NCBI GenBank assembly: GCA_014529385.2
Contig: CM043950.1
Coordinates: 76,458,435 to 76,522,434, forward strand
DNA: 64,000 nt
Reading direction: 5' to 3'
From: Adiantum capillus-veneris
Lineage: Eukaryota; Streptophyta; Polypodiopsida; Polypodiales; Pteridaceae
In this document: one piece after another, positions 11,000 to 23,039 of the stretch
Layout: each line of letters opens with the position of its first letter
Position numbering within the stretch: position 1 is the stretch's first letter
Made by a program: the position numbers and the translations under genes
Notes under the pieces: generated by a model
The model's database searches: none
What the model was told of the DNA's origin: nothing
Seen by the model: only the letters and a program-made list of their open reading frames with translations

Positions 11000-13400
11000 C
11001 TTGGGATTGTAGTAGGGTAGTTTTTGAATGTGTCACCCTATGGTCCTAAGGCCATAGGAAATATATGGAGTACTGTAAAACCTCAAGAATGTAGGGTAAC
11101 TTTTGCAGGTATAAAAAAGACAGAACTCTATAACCTCAACATTGTAGGGTACTTTTTGCATGTAGCACCCTATGTCCATAAGCACGTAGGGTGGGTTTTG
11201 TATGTACCTCTATATGTAACTAGGGCCACATAGAATTTATGGAGTACGTTATAAATGAAAAGAACTAATCTATAGCCTTTGGAGCATATGATATAGTTTA
11301 GTGAAACAACTCCTTTTTCTATTTATTAGCATTATGTAGATCCTAAGGACAAAGGGTGCCTTCTATGTTTGTTGGAGCCTTATTTCCCTAAGACCATAGG
11401 GTGGCAAAGGTGCCCATTAAGAGAATAACATAACAAATATGAAAATTATCCAATGGCCCCAAGGATAATGGTAGACTAAGTGTCCTTGTAGAGCATCCAT
11501 GTTGACACCCTTTGGTTGTGGATCCATAGAGGACACCCTCTATATGATTCTTATGATCCTTACATGCTTTGTTTTGAGCCTAAGCTATTGGAACCTTATT
11601 TTTATGTATATATATATTAGAACGCTAAGGACAAAGGGCCATAAGGATTCATAATAACATAGGCCATAGTTAGACAACCATATGAACTTATGGCCATAGG
11701 TTGACAAAGATGCCCTTTAACATCCTAATGCACTCAATGACCCCAAGGCCATTTTGGATCGAACTATATTTGTAGGCAATCTATATTGGAACTCTATGGC
11801 CAAGGGAAATAGGGTACCCAATGTATGGTTTTATGACCATAACATGGTATTCTTTGAACATAATAGCCCGTAGTGTTACATAGATCCTATTTCTCTTTGC
11901 ATCTTAAGTGTCACTTGGATCATCACACATGACATCCAAATAAGCTAAAAACATGTGATGCTATTAATACACATCTTGAAGACTACAAAAAAGCTAAACT
12001 ATGCTTATGGCCTCAAGACCACAGGGTCCTTTGCAAGTGTATACTATAAAAGGAATTTGGAATTGAACAATAACCTATGTACTTATGGAAAGGGAAGGGT
12101 ACAAATAATACTAATAATAGTTTCTAAATTTCCAAAGGGAGCATTGAAAAGAGAATCAACAATAGCTTTGTAGGTGCTCGTTTTAAGCAATAGATAACTT
12201 GTCAAGTCTTCAATTTCATATTTTTTTCTGAATTTAAAGTCATTTGATCACAATTTTTTTGTGTGTCTATTATTAAATTTGATAACACATTTACTTTTCT
12301 CAATGTTCTTAATAACGATATATATAAATTTGGTCATCTGAAAGAATCCTCAAAAGTTTTGGATGCTAGAAGTATTAAAAGAATCGAAAGGGTGGCACAT
12401 CTTTAATATGTTAGAAAAACATCCTTAAGAAATTAATCAAGGTCACAAAATTAAAAAGGAACCTTTTTAAAAGTGCAAACACATCCATAAAGTTCATTGA
12501 TAGGTTTAAGCTTTTCACTTCAATGCATTTTCTTGTTTTGGATCTAACCACTAAATATACGATTCAATTACAAACTTAAACAATAAACCTTGATAATGTT
12601 CTAATTGTTGTAAGACAAGCTAAAAACTATATACTAGTCTTAGATTCCCTTTATTAAAACAAATTCAAGAGATCCATTTTAATTCTATACATCATTCAAA
12701 AGAAAAACAAAACCATACTTCTGACCAAGATACTCATACTTTTCTATCTTTGAACAAAACCATGTTGCAATTGAAAAATTAGATCTTCACATAAACCAAC
12801 AAACAAATGCTTTATAAAACATGTGCGCTTTGATACTTGATTTTCATTGTCTAGGCAAGTATTTGGCATATCTAACAAATGTTGAATATACATATAATCT
12901 ACCTATTTGTAATTTTGCATACAAAAGTTTTTAATGGACTTTGTAGCTCATTTTATTATTCTCACAAGAATATTAAAACAGGAAATCTATGTCTCTATCG
13001 TGTATGACCCCTATGATTCCAATGCAATAAGTTGGCATATTTTCTTCCATAAGTTTGGTTTAGAAACAACACACTATGACCCTAAGATCTTTAACAAGAT
13101 ATTTAGGCCAAAGGACAATTTTTTTGAGACTGTGAAGCAGTCTTTAGTCATATGATATACTATAAGGTGTCTCCATAGAGAGACAAGTGATTTGCACCCT
13201 ATGGTCCTAAGGTTGTAGGGTATCCCAAATTCTCAAATGCCCTTCTAGAGATTCTATGTCATCACCCTATGGCCTTAAGCTTGTAGGATAGTCCAAATGC
13301 TTTTGGGCGATCTTATGGCCCTAAGGCCATACATGACATATCTACAAAGAACTCTATGATCCTCCATCATAGGGTGTTCTAACCAAACCCATAGCTTTAT
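11000..13400. repeat. Dispersed palindromic CCTATGG..CCATAGG block I
   Basis: A short near-palindrome of the form CCTATGGNCCTANGGNCATAGG recurs about every 40-120 bases, densest at 11,020-11,860 and 13,190-13,380, with decayed copies between. The spacers are not conserved in length. The central 12.0-13.1 kb is AT-rich and has no coding signal that I trust. The block separates the RNase H and possible integrase pieces of a Ty3 remnant, so it may have inserted into it or expanded there. Confidence 0.75.
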
Positions 13401-13449
13401 CTAGGTCACTATAAATGGATTATAATAAACATCTTATGTTCACTTAGCT

Positions 13450-14180
13450 TTAAAGTATTACATAATATATCTTTTGACCAATGTTGGGTTGAAAAATTTG
13501 AATGAAGGCATCCCACTTAATATGTTTATCATCTATTAAGGGTGGAGACAGTAAATACTTGATACTTTGTTGATCTACTTTGGTTATTAAATCATTATCC
13601 ATTAAATAATACTTCCAAATTTTTAGAGCATGTACAACAACAGTTAACTCTTTGTCACATGTACTAAATTTTGATTCAAACAGTTTAAACTTAGGACTTT
13701 TAAATGCAAGTGGATGGTTATCTTGCATAATGACTGCACTGATACCTTTTCCACTAGCATCAGTGATGACTACGACAAAGAATGGTCTATCAAAATTAGG
13801 CAATTGCAGTATTGGTGCATTTATCAAAGCATTCTTGAGTGCATTAAAGGAACTTTCTTGCAAATAAGTTCATATATAAGGAGAATTTTACTTTAATAGA
13901 AGAGTGAGGTAATGCGATTTGTAAGAAAACTTCATGTAATAACTGCATAGACCAATAAAAGAACGAAGTTCATGCAAATTTTTGGGTATAGGCCATGATT
14001 GAATGGCCTATACGCTAAGAAAATTGAATGGATTCAATTTTCTTAGGGTCTACATGTATTCCCTTGCCCGATACAATGTGTCCAAAATATTCAATTTCAG
14101 GTTGGAAAAATGAACTCTTTCCAGAATTTAGATACAATTGGTTGTGTGCAAGCAATTCAAATACACGTGTTAAGTGAGCT
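13450..14180 (-). pseudogene. Ty3/gypsy reverse transcriptase (3' part) and RNase H
   Basis: Minus strand. The RT part (14,178 to 13,868) shows HLTRVFELL, EYFGHIVSGKGIHVDPKKIE, then WPIPKNLHELRSFIGLCSYY, the standard end of a Ty3 RT. A stop and a short frame break separate the last two. The RNase H part (13,863-13,450) has TDASGKGISAVIMQ, STCDKELTVVVHALKIWKYYL and KVDQQSIKYLL, with the DASGKG and DQQS-type motifs in the usual order. The RT catalytic YxDD region and everything upstream is absent; an unrelated minus-strand frame lies there instead. It is a broken fragment. Confidence 0.85.
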
Positions 14181-14189
14181 CTTTATGCT

Positions 14190-16260
14190 CACATGTTTGG
14201 AAGGTCTCTGATGCTATTAAGGAGCTCAAAGGTAGAACGTATATTTCAGACCATCTAGCTTTTTCAGAGATTGCCTTCTCAAGGGAGGCAACATATTGAT
14301 ACTTGACTAAGCCAGCGATTACAAACTATGATGGTTGATCTGTCATCCCAAATACTCCATCAGTTAATTTACCAAATTGGATAGCACTCCAACAACTAGA
14401 TATAAGACTTTTTGTGTATTGTATCTATGATATTGACACCAAGACAAATTTTAGAGCTATTCTCACTACGAAGAAACTCAATTTCTTCTAAATTCTTTCC
14501 AATGCACTTAATTGTCCATGATAAAGTTAACTGCAAATTAGAAGTGCCATTCTTTTGTGCAATGATCCATTGCACATATCCCTTGGTGATTTTTGGAAAT
14601 TGTTGTTTCTCTTTTGCTTTTTGTAGCTCAATATTAATCCATTGAGTACAACTCGTTGAGAGAGATTTGTACATCTCATCTGTAATGTTATAATGAGATT
14701 TACATTCTTTCCATGAGGTAGTTTTTACTGAGGGATATAGCTCATTAAACACCATCAACATTCGAGCCACAAAAACCTTGGTCTGCTTTACGTTCATTGC
14801 ACGTGAAGAGAGGTCAAGCATGTTTTCTTAATGTGGTTGCCTTAGTAAGCATATCTTCTCTTCTATCAGGTCCTATTGTAGTAACTTGACATCACTATCT
14901 TATAAACCTTTTAGGCACCTGAATGTTGTTATGCATGGTTGTTTTCCACAAGTATTTTTTGTCTGATACTTTCCCAAGATATTTACCCATTGGTCGTAGA
15001 TTTCATCATTATACATGACCATGTGTCCTTATCTATTGGAAAATGATTGATGGTTGAACGTGATGTTTTCCACATTTACAAAGGCCTTCAAAATGAACAA
15101 AAAAGACAATAATTTTTTTTGAAGACGCATCTATAAAGAAAATGACCATATGGAAGTAAAACTTACATCCCAAGGTGCTCGCATCACATGACCGACAGGA
15201 ACTGCTGCCTTGGGTTTTGTTGGTTTAGAGTAGGCAATCCACTGACTATGACCATGCTTTAAGACCTATACATAAGGGTGATGCTTTAATGCTATTATTC
15301 TCTACATGTTTTCCATTTTGGATATTCAAACAACAACCTCTTTGTGAGCATCTACCACTATGATTGCAATTCTAAACTTGTAGATCTCTCGCCTTGAAGC
15401 ATACTGAGTGCTCTTGTTGCACAAAAAAGCTCTAGATTCTATGGTGGAATGTTGGCTAGAGAGAATCCAATAGTGGTATGTAGCTAGCTTGTCTCCATGC
15501 ATTTCAATTGTTTGGAGAGGCATTTTGTAATTGGATTATATGGCATCAGGCCTGTTGGAGTGGAGACTTGTCTATAGTGCCCTGCAAACTACTTCAAAAG
15601 GTATTTCACATACATATCTGACAAGGGTCTGCATTTGTAGGATTCTGATGCAAGGTTGCATGTTTAACTGGGATCAATTGGGTAAATTACACACCAAATT
15701 TAAACTAGTGTCCAATTTAAACATATCCATCCGACCCACTCTTAGAAGTTTTTACAACTTTTTTTATCAAGATCTTTTTCTTTTGGTTGGACAATAGAGT
15801 TCAACACAGCTAAGGAGGTTAAGTCCACAACCACTACCAGAGAGGGGGTTTCAACGGTGTGAGGTTTACAAGTACACTAGCATGTCCTGCTTGTTGAGTT
15901 TCTAAGGGTATAGTTGAAAGATATTATTGGGCCATATCTTTACTGTTTTCTCCAAGTGAGGTATTCTTACTCTCCTTGAAAGTCTTAGCTTGACTTAGTT
16001 TACATATATCATCATTCTTCCACTTGTTATTCTTCTTTGTGCTGCTCAATTTACTCAAATATTAAGTGACTTTCTTAAATCCCTCAATATATATGTCTAT
16101 TAAGTTCTCACTTGGAGTTTCCTCTACACGATCTACCCACCCTTCTTTTAAAATTGACAGTCCATCACCTGTAAACTTCACCAAACCTTGAGCAAAGGCC
16201 ACAGGCTCCAACAAGTGGGAATCACAGTTCAATAGATTTACTCCAAGACATGGAGACATA
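14190..16260 (-). pseudogene. Unrecognised decayed minus-strand protein-coding remnant
   Basis: Minus-strand pieces with coherent protein character occur at 16,259-16,062, about 15,250-15,120, 14,821-14,396 and 14,380-14,195. The 14.8-14.4 kb piece is the longest (141 codons), rich in Lys, Trp and charged residues. Stops and frame shifts separate the pieces. The last runs directly into the RT remnant at about 14,185, so a recombination or insertion joined them. I do not recognise the family. By position it could be a transposon ORF1, but no known motif supports that. Confidence 0.3.
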
Positions 16261-16489
16261 TCAAGATCTTAACAATCTTTCTTTAGCTCCTTCATAGTCT
16301 TTGAAGGTAGATTTCTCTTTATCTTGAAAGAATAAATGGATCCTTTCATCACTTCCACCATTTGGTAAGTGAAAATATAGATACCAAGAACTTGGTGTTG
16401 ATCATGTTGCATTCAACTAAATTTTACATTCTGTTAGCTGCCATTTTTTGTAAAACTAAAAATGTATCTTTTGTCAAGATGGATATTAA

Positions 16490-17990
16490 TACACCCCTAT
16501 GGACCTAGGCCCATAGAGTCTCCTGTATGTTATTGAGGAGCCCTATGATCCTAAGTCCAAGGGGTGCCAACAAACTGGTCCTACAAGCACATCCAGACCA
16601 CCCCATGGCCCTAGGATCATAGGACCATAGGTTTCTATCTATTTCAAATAGAGATCCTATGGTCCTAGGGTCATAGGGCTAATGTAGTTGGTGCCCTTTA
16701 ATGGCCCAAATGTTCTTTGACCCGTGGCCATCCTCTAGCCTTAGGCCATAGGTTCCTCTCTAGTATGATGTGAGATCCTACGGCTAGGGTACCAATGTAT
16801 AAGCTCAAGGGCACTAGGTTGTTGCACTCTATTCCAATGAGAAATCCTATGGCCCTAGAACCACAGGGTTCCAGTGTATAAGCTCAAGGGCACGAGGTTG
16901 GTGCCCCCTATTTCAATGAGAGATTCTATGGTCCGAGGGACATAGCACTCCAATGGTGTATATGTAGGTGTCCTTCAGTGACCCAAATTCTCTTTGAAAG
17001 CTTCTACATTGACATCTAGTCCACCCTATGGCCTTAAGTCCATAAGGTGCCAATGTATAAGGACAAGGTCCATAGGTTGTTTTCCTCTATTCCAATGAGA
17101 GATCCTATGGTCCTAGGACCACAAGGTGAAAATGTATTTGAAGGGAGAAAGGTTGCTCTCTATTCCAATTAGAGACCCTATGGTCCTAGGGCCATAGACT
17201 GCAGTGGTGCATATGAAGGTATCCTTTAGTGGTCCAAATTCTCTTTTTCCGAGAGTCCAACTTAAGTGTACACAGAAATCCATGTCTGTGAATCTTAATG
17301 AGTGATGTGATGTGTGATGAGAGAAAACACATGTGGTATCTTTAAAAAATACAAAAATAATACCATGGATGCATTTGGAATGTCCAGAAACCTAAGAATA
17401 GCACTTTAAAATGCTAAAATCTAACATTTCTAGCTCAAGATATATCGTTTTTGAGCCTAGGGTCTCATGAGGTCAGAACCAAGTGAATAGAGGGCCTTGA
17501 GGGGTATCCAGGGCCTTTATTTTTTTGGTTATGACCTCATGGTTCCCTAGGCTTCAAAATTCCCTAGGGCCTCATGAGGTCAGGACCAAGTGAATAGAGG
17601 CCCTTGAGGGGGGTCTCTGGGCCTCTATTTGCTTGATTCTGATCCCTTTATAGTCTTAAATAGTACCTATCAAATGCTATTTAATAGTACCTCAATGCAC
17701 AAGCTTAAGGGCCATAGGTTGCTATCTCTTGCCAGTAGAGATCCTATGGTCCTAGGGCTACTATAGTGCATAAGTTGGTGCTCTTGAATGGCCAAAATGC
17801 TCTTTGACTCATAGGCCATCCTCTAGCCTTAAGACCATAGCTTCCTCTTTAGTATGATGTGAGATCCTATGGACCTAAGGCCATAGGTTACCAATGTATA
17901 AGCTCGAGGACACTACTACGTTGTTGCCCTCTGTTCCAATGAGAGATCATAGGGCCCTAGGGCCACATGGGGCCATTGTATAAGCTCAAG
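16490..17990. repeat. Dispersed palindromic CCTATGG..CCATAGG block II
   Basis: The same family as the block at 11.0-13.4 kb but better preserved, for example CCTATGGTCCTAGGGTCATA at 16,661 and CCCTATGGTCCTAGGGCCAT near 17,170. Here it is embedded in a longer unit containing 'taagctcaagggcac' and 'attccaatgagagatc', spaced about 100-130 bases. The block ends abruptly at the CACTA terminus at 17,995, inside a 'taagctcaagggca' unit, so the CACTA element inserted into it. Confidence 0.8.
17457..17640. repeat. Local duplication with inverted half-sites
   Basis: A phrase of about 85 bases (cctagg..ctcatgaggtcag.accaagtgaatagagg.ccttgagg) occurs twice, near 17,457 and 17,562. An inverted version of its core (ttggttatgacctcatgg) lies between them at 17,525-17,545. 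It interrupts palindromic block II. No coding potential. Confidence 0.6.
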
Positions 17991-17994
17991 GGCA

Positions 17995-18260
17995 CACTAC
18001 AAGAGCTGTGTGCACTTGTGATGCTTTTAGCAACAAAAATACATTGGGTTTTTATACTCCTCGGCGTTGCTAAGACCGTCGCTAAAAGTGTCGCTACGGG
18101 AATGTTGCTGTGATCGTTGCTATAACCGTTGCTATATGAGTCGCTATATAGAGACACATATAGAGATGGTTATAGTGACAATTGCAGTCCTTTTGTAGCG
18201 ATGCTTATAGCGACGTTGCAGAACCTTATATAGAGATGCTTATAGCGACGCCCGAGAGTA
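17995..18260. repeat. CACTA (En/Spm) element terminus with subterminal repeats
   Basis: The sequence CACTACAAGAGCTGTG starts at 17,995, matching the CACTA superfamily terminal signature. Over the next 260 bases GTCGCTA/TAGCGAC-type motifs recur in both orientations (18,075-18,150 and 18,197-18,252). Short subterminal direct and inverted motifs of this kind bind TNPA-type proteins in En/Spm. The outer flank is palindromic block II. The minus-strand transposase ORFs to the right fit this being the 3' end of the element. Confidence 0.75.
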
Positions 18261-18269
18261 AAAATTTTG

Positions 18270-18820
18270 GGTGGTGCCCATCAACCATATTGAATGTTTC
18301 TAGAATAAAGTATACCTTAATGAATCCAAGATAAGCACAGATTCACCTTTGAAAGACAATGCAAGGTATAGACTGAAAGTAGTCACCCACCAAACAATAT
18401 ATCCATTAACTCCATCATACATAGTATTGTTTGCAAAATAAAGATACAAAACTGACAAAAGTAAATGGATGAAAGTAGATTGACGAAAGTAAATCATTGA
18501 CAATTATACACATCATAGGCAAAATCACTTGATTGTTAAGCTTTGCAAATGTAATAGTTACAACACAATATTGTCATTATTGAGAAAATACATGGTTTTT
18601 CAATAGTTACAAAAAGACGTGTACACGTCATCTCATTATACACACTATGACAAAAGAAAACTAATGCTATCTGGCTATGGCAGCGTATCTATCCAATTTT
18701 GCAGAAAAACCCATGAGACTTTTTGTAAGTATAAACATATAATTACAAAACAAACTATTTTCTTAGCTTATCATTAAAATACAACAAATGTAAAAGAGTA
18801 AAGAGAAATACTAACATGCC
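18270..18820. other. CACTA internal noncoding region
   Basis: AT-rich sequence between the subterminal repeats and the last minus-strand exon. No open frame with protein character; probably 3' untranslated and spacer DNA of the CACTA element. Confidence 0.5.
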
Positions 18821-18826
18821 TCCGCG

Positions 18827-19540
18827 AGAACTAAGAATGTCCATCAAGGTGTTTAAGCCCTTTTTGCCTACGTACTCGCGCTCGTACGGTGTGGGGTCAC
18901 GTCCTATCATCGACCACTGTTCAAAACATACAAAGAATCCATTATGTTAGAATCTAGAAGTACAAATAGATGTAACTACCAAACCTAAAGAGCAATGCAA
19001 AAACACTTAAAAAATCGGTCTCAAATGATGGGCACCCGCCGCTTCCCAAGTGGTGCGACCTCCCTTCCTCTACTCGCACTTTGGCTGCCTCCTTTTGTTG
19101 CTTCCACTTGTCAGGATTTTTGCCCGCTGCTCGCTTTGCATTCTTCCAATCTTCTTTGGCCAGCCAATCTGGTATGTTCCACCCATGCTTTATTGTTTTT
19201 TGTACTTCAGAATGCTTGTGCTTGCAGTATTCATGCATTCAAACCTTCATCACGTCTTCATTGAAGCGCTCATCCCGACTTAACACAAAAAACTCGTCAT
19301 GCAAGCAACATGATGATGACTCTGTCTTTTAATTCATTTGGCACTTCACTCCAGGTGTTTAGTATGTAGTGTCAAAACACCTGAGAGAAAAGACCGCGTA
19401 TGCGCAAGATCACCTTCTTGCCTTCGTCATTCAAGATGATTTCGACCCAGTACGACAAGCCCTCTCGCCTATGACGCGTGAATCTGGGTGTCTCAACAGG
19501 GGTCTCTAGCGGCGTCTCAATGGGGGAAGACCATATTAGG
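18827..19540 (-). pseudogene. Transposase_24-like (Ptta/En/Spm) CACTA ORF
   Basis: The minus-strand reading begins with a Pro/Thr-rich stretch (PIETPLETPVETPRF). It continues through WVEIILNDEGKKVILRIRG, a break, NTWSEVPNELKD, FFVLSRDERFNEDVMK and KHGWNIPDWLAKEDWKNAKR to AAKVRVEEGRSHHLGSGG. This order (W-x-x-VP-x-x-x-K, a charged helix, then a K/R-rich segment ending in H-x-x-G-S/G) is that of the Transposase_24 family in CACTA elements. A further exon (QWSMIGRDPTPYE..LSSRGGML) lies at 18,920-18,827, with an acceptor-like TTTTGAACAG before it. Stops at about 19,370 and 19,240 break the frame. DNA-binding or accessory transposase function is inferred from the family. Confidence 0.6.
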
Positions 19541-19542
19541 TA
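19527..19542. repeat. Left arm of a 16-bp inverted repeat (partner 41588-41603)
   Basis: AAGACCATATTAGGTA reads on the plus strand here and exactly on the minus strand at 41,588-41,603. The two copies lie outside the two ends of the 20.6-41.4 kb array and both fall in CACTA ORF sequence. Flanks beyond the 16 bases are only loosely similar. Confidence 0.7.
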
Positions 19543-19818
19543 TTTTGGTAAAAATCTCACATTATGGGAATCTCCAAATCGACCGAATTCATGTAATTTG
19601 GGAATTTTCCACTTAAAGTGGGAAAAATTGAGGTGTGTGGCTAGTAAATAAAGTGAAAATCTCATAGGATTGTGGTGTTGATAAACACTAAAAGTCAAGA
19701 GGATGTACAACACATGGATTTGAATAATAACTATAAATTACATAAAACAAAGGAAGATACAAAAAAGATTTTGTTTACAAATTGACTAGTATAGTCACAA
19801 TAGAAGCTCCACATAATT

Positions 19819-20520
19819 CTACTCCACATTTGATACCATATCTGAACTTTGATCCAAGTGTGGCTGATGTGCACGAGTGAGGCCTTCTTTGGCTTTTAGA
19901 GCATGTCTTTCTGGAATCTTTATTGTTGTCTGCTTGATGGGCCACTTTAGCAAAGTGATGCTACCCACTTCAACCACATCATCAATGCTTGCATTTTCTC
20001 TTTCAATACCCACACCCACACAATCAGGACCAAGTTCCTGAAAGTTGACATAATCATGTGGAAATACATATAAGATGGTCCCTTCACTCATGGTTTGCAT
20101 CATTGTGTCATCTTTTAAAAGGACCCTCTGATTTCTCCAAGACTCTCGAATCATTGCTTCAAATTCTGGGCTTGTCATAGGTATTGCATCTGTAACTAGA
20201 GGATCAGAATGATCATGTTCTTCATCACCATTGTAGCTTTCGTGTGGATCAATTAAGTTCCCATTTAATACAAAAGATTGCAAAAGAAGCTTTGAACATC
20301 GAACAGCACTCCATAATGAGCCTTGGAGAGATAAAGTATCCATTGTAGGAAAAGGTAGGACCACATCCTTCAAGCATTCCTCCACTAGTATGGAGACATT
20401 TCCCAGCCCTATCTTTGTACCACCACAAGTGGAATCTGGATCTGTTCTACACACACAACCAATACCAATGATTTCATTGTCAAGTATCATATGTACTTTC
20501 TCCCCAGATTCGAAGTCCAT
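19819..20520 (-). CDS. TNP1/En-Spm-type CACTA accessory protein, terminal exon
   Basis: An open frame of 233 codons on the minus strand. It directly follows a good splice acceptor (TTTTTACTTACAG, then GATGG), so it may be a last exon rather than a whole gene. Residues 6-85 (GEKVHMIL, IGIGCVC, DPDSTCGG, KIGLGNVSILVEE, TLSLQGSLWSAV) fit the TNP1/EN/SPM C-terminal domain pattern: a beta-strand, a DP-x-T-x-x-G turn, then V-x-V and TL-x-x-x-G-x-x-V. The upstream exon was not found; the motif array starts about 80 bases further right. In plant CACTA proteins this domain normally follows Transposase_24, but here it lies upstream of that ORF, so the order is unusual. The frame is intact and could be expressed. 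Confidence 0.6.
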   Translation of the reverse strand: MDFESGEKVHMILDNEIIGIGCVCRTDPDSTCGGTKIGLGNVSILVEECLKDVVLPFPTMDTLSLQGSLWSAVRCSKLLLQSFVLNGNLIDPHESYNGDEEHDHSDPLVTDAIPMTSPEFEAMIRESWRNQRVLLKDDTMMQTMSEGTILYVFPHDYVNFQELGPDCVGVGIERENASIDDVVEVGSITLLKWPIKQTTIKIPERHALKAKEGLTRAHQPHLDQSSDMVSNVE

Positions 20521-20599
20521 CCTGTAAGTAAAAAGATTACATTGTTAAATCCATAGTTATAGAAAAATACTCTTCAAACCAAAAATCATGCTACAACAT

Positions 20600-22440
20600 G
20601 AAAAAGGTTTGCATAGGTTGGACAAGTGGTGAACCTTGAGACCAAATCCTCCTTGCTATATTAATGGAAGCAAGGTTGGACAAGTGGTGGACCTTGAAAC
20701 CAAAGCCTCTTTGCTATATGAGAGCATAGGTTGGACAAGTGGTGGACCTAGTTGTAATACCCACTGCCACCTATCAACTACTATAGGACTATGCTTTCCA
20801 ATGTCCAAGTATCCCTTGAGTCTTTCAAGGTTGAACACGTGGTGGACCTTGAAACAAAAATCCCCTTTCTATATCAGAGCATAGCTTGGACAAGTGGTGG
20901 ACCTAGTTATAATGCCCAATATCCAAGGTGAAATACCTTAGGACTTTGCTACCTTGCTTGCCAATGTTTACGTAGCCCCTCATTTCTTTAATGGAAGTAA
21001 GGTTGGACAAGTGGTGGACCTTGAAACCAAAGCCTCTTTGCTATATAAGAGCATAGGTTGGACCTAGTTTTAATACCCACTGCCACCTATCAACTACTAT
21101 AAGACTATGCTTTCCAATGTCCAAGTATCCCTTGAGTCTTTCAAGGTTGAACACGTGGTGGACCTTGAAACAAAAATCCCCTTTCTATATTAGAAAGGTT
21201 GAACACATGGTGGACCTTGAAACGAAAATCCCCTTTCTTTATCAGAGCATAGCTTGGACAAGTGGTGGACCTAGTTATAATGCCCAATATCCAAGGTGAA
21301 ATACCTTAGGACTTTGCTACCTTGCTTGCCAATGTTTACGTAGCCCCTCATTTCTTTAATGGAAGTAAGGTTGGACAAGTGGTGGACCTTGAAACCAAAG
21401 CCTCTTTGCTATATAAGAGCATAGGTTGGATTCTTTCAAGGTTGAACACGTGGTGGACCTTGAAACAAAAATCCCCTTTCTATATTAGAAAGGTTGAACA
21501 CATGGTGGACCTTGAAACGAAAATCCCCTTTCTTTATCAGAGCATAGCTTGGACAAGTGGTGGACCTAGTTATAATGCCCAATATCCAAGGTGAAATACC
21601 TTAGAACCTTGCTACCTTGCTTGCCAATGTTTACGTAGCCCCTCATTTCTTTAATGGAAGCAAGGTTGGACAAGTGGTGGACCTTGAAAGCAAAGCCTCT
21701 TTGCTATATGAGAGCATAGGTTGGACCTAGTTGTAATACCCACTGCCACCTATCAACTACTATAGGACTATGCTTTCCAATGTCCAAGTATCCCTTGAGT
21801 CTTGCAAGGTTGAACACGTGGTGGACCTTGAAACCAAAATCCCCTTTCCATATCAGAGCATAGCTTGGACAAGTGGTGGACCTAGTTATAAAGCCCCTCC
21901 TTTCTTTAATGGAAGAAAGGTTGGAAAAGTGGTGAATCTTGAAACCCAAACCCTTTGGCTATGTATAGAGGATATCTTGGACAAGTGGTGGGCTTAGTTG
22001 TAGTATCCAATGTCCAAGGTCCAAGGTGAACTATGTAAAGACCTTACTTCCAAAAACAGAGTCGTACAAGTGGTTCTCCTTGAAACCAAAACCTCCTTAG
22101 TGTATTAGAACATAGCTTGGAGAAGTGGTGGACTTAGTTGTAATGGTGAATGTCCAAAGCAAACTATTATAGGACCTTGCTTCCCAAATCAAGTTTGGAC
22201 AAGTGGTGGATCTTGAAACCAAAACCCCCTTACTCTATTAGAGCATAGCTTAGATAAGTGGTGGACCTAGCTGCCATGGAAAATGTTCAATCTGAACTGC
22301 TGCAAGACCTTGCTATTAAATGTCTAAGTAGAGCTAGCTTCTTTAATGGAATCAAGGTTGGGAAAGTGGTGCATCTTGAAACCAAAAGCCCTTTATTGTA
22401 TTAGAGCATAGCTTGGACAAGTGAGGGACCTAGTTTTAAT
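20600..22440 (+). repeat. TTGGACAAGTGGTGGACCTT array, segment 1 (plus orientation)
   Basis: The 20-base motif recurs every 30-110 bases, usually followed by 'gaaaccaaa' and preceded by 'aggttggac' or 'agcttggac'. Larger blocks are duplicated: about 250 bases from near 20,985 recur from near 21,345, and again near 21,645. All copies point the same way. Open frames here (repeated VDLETK, WTSGGPS) are translations of the repeat. Confidence 0.95.
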
Positions 22441-23000
22441 GTGTGATGTCCAAAGAAAAGTATTACAAGACCTTGCTTTCCAATATTTGAATTGGTCAAG
22501 TGGTTAAAACTAAGTATAAAACTTTGACCATTTTCTTCTCGAATTGCCAAAAAGCTAGTTTTAGACACCCCTAAATGAAAATGGTTTAGGGTGGCCTTAA
22601 ACAATGTTTTTTCAAAGACTTGAACAAAAGGGTTGTCGAAGAGTAATGACAATTTATTGTGGCTTGAAGTGCCTGAGTATGTGAAAACAAGCCTAGGTTT
22701 TCCACGAGGCAAAAGGTGACATAATAAGAACATTGGAAAGTTAGGATTGACCATGTGGCCTAAACTTTGGCAAGTGAAGTGGTGGCCAAGTTTTGTGGCA
22801 CAGTGTGCACTTGGTCCTATATGTGTTGACCACTTGGCTAAATCTAGGACCATAAGGCCAAACCTTTGGCACCTTAAATATAGTATGGGACATAATCTAG
22901 AACTGCTATAGTAAATTAGTAGTATAGCTAATATGTTTATATTTGTATTATATTTAAGTATATGCTAATATAATTTATGTTCAAAATTTCACTAATGAAG
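22440..23000. other. Array interruption without motif copies
   Basis: No copies of the array motif. A minus-strand frame of 150 codons (22,401-22,853) has no recognisable motif and partly overlaps array sequence, so I do not call it a gene. The end near 22,920-22,990 is very AT-rich. Confidence 0.45.
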
Positions 23001-23039
23001 AATGTTCCCATTTAGCACTCCAGATGTGGGGTCTTAGGG

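Noticed and set aside
12934-13155. Plus-strand frame resembling a Ty3 integrase start (DFVAHFIILTRI)
   Set aside because: It is opposite to the orientation of the neighbouring Ty3 remnant, the similarity is limited to a few residues, and no catalytic Asp context follows.
22401-22853. 150-codon minus-strand ORF
   Set aside because: No recognisable motif, and its ends fall in array motif copies. Composition does not stand out from chance.
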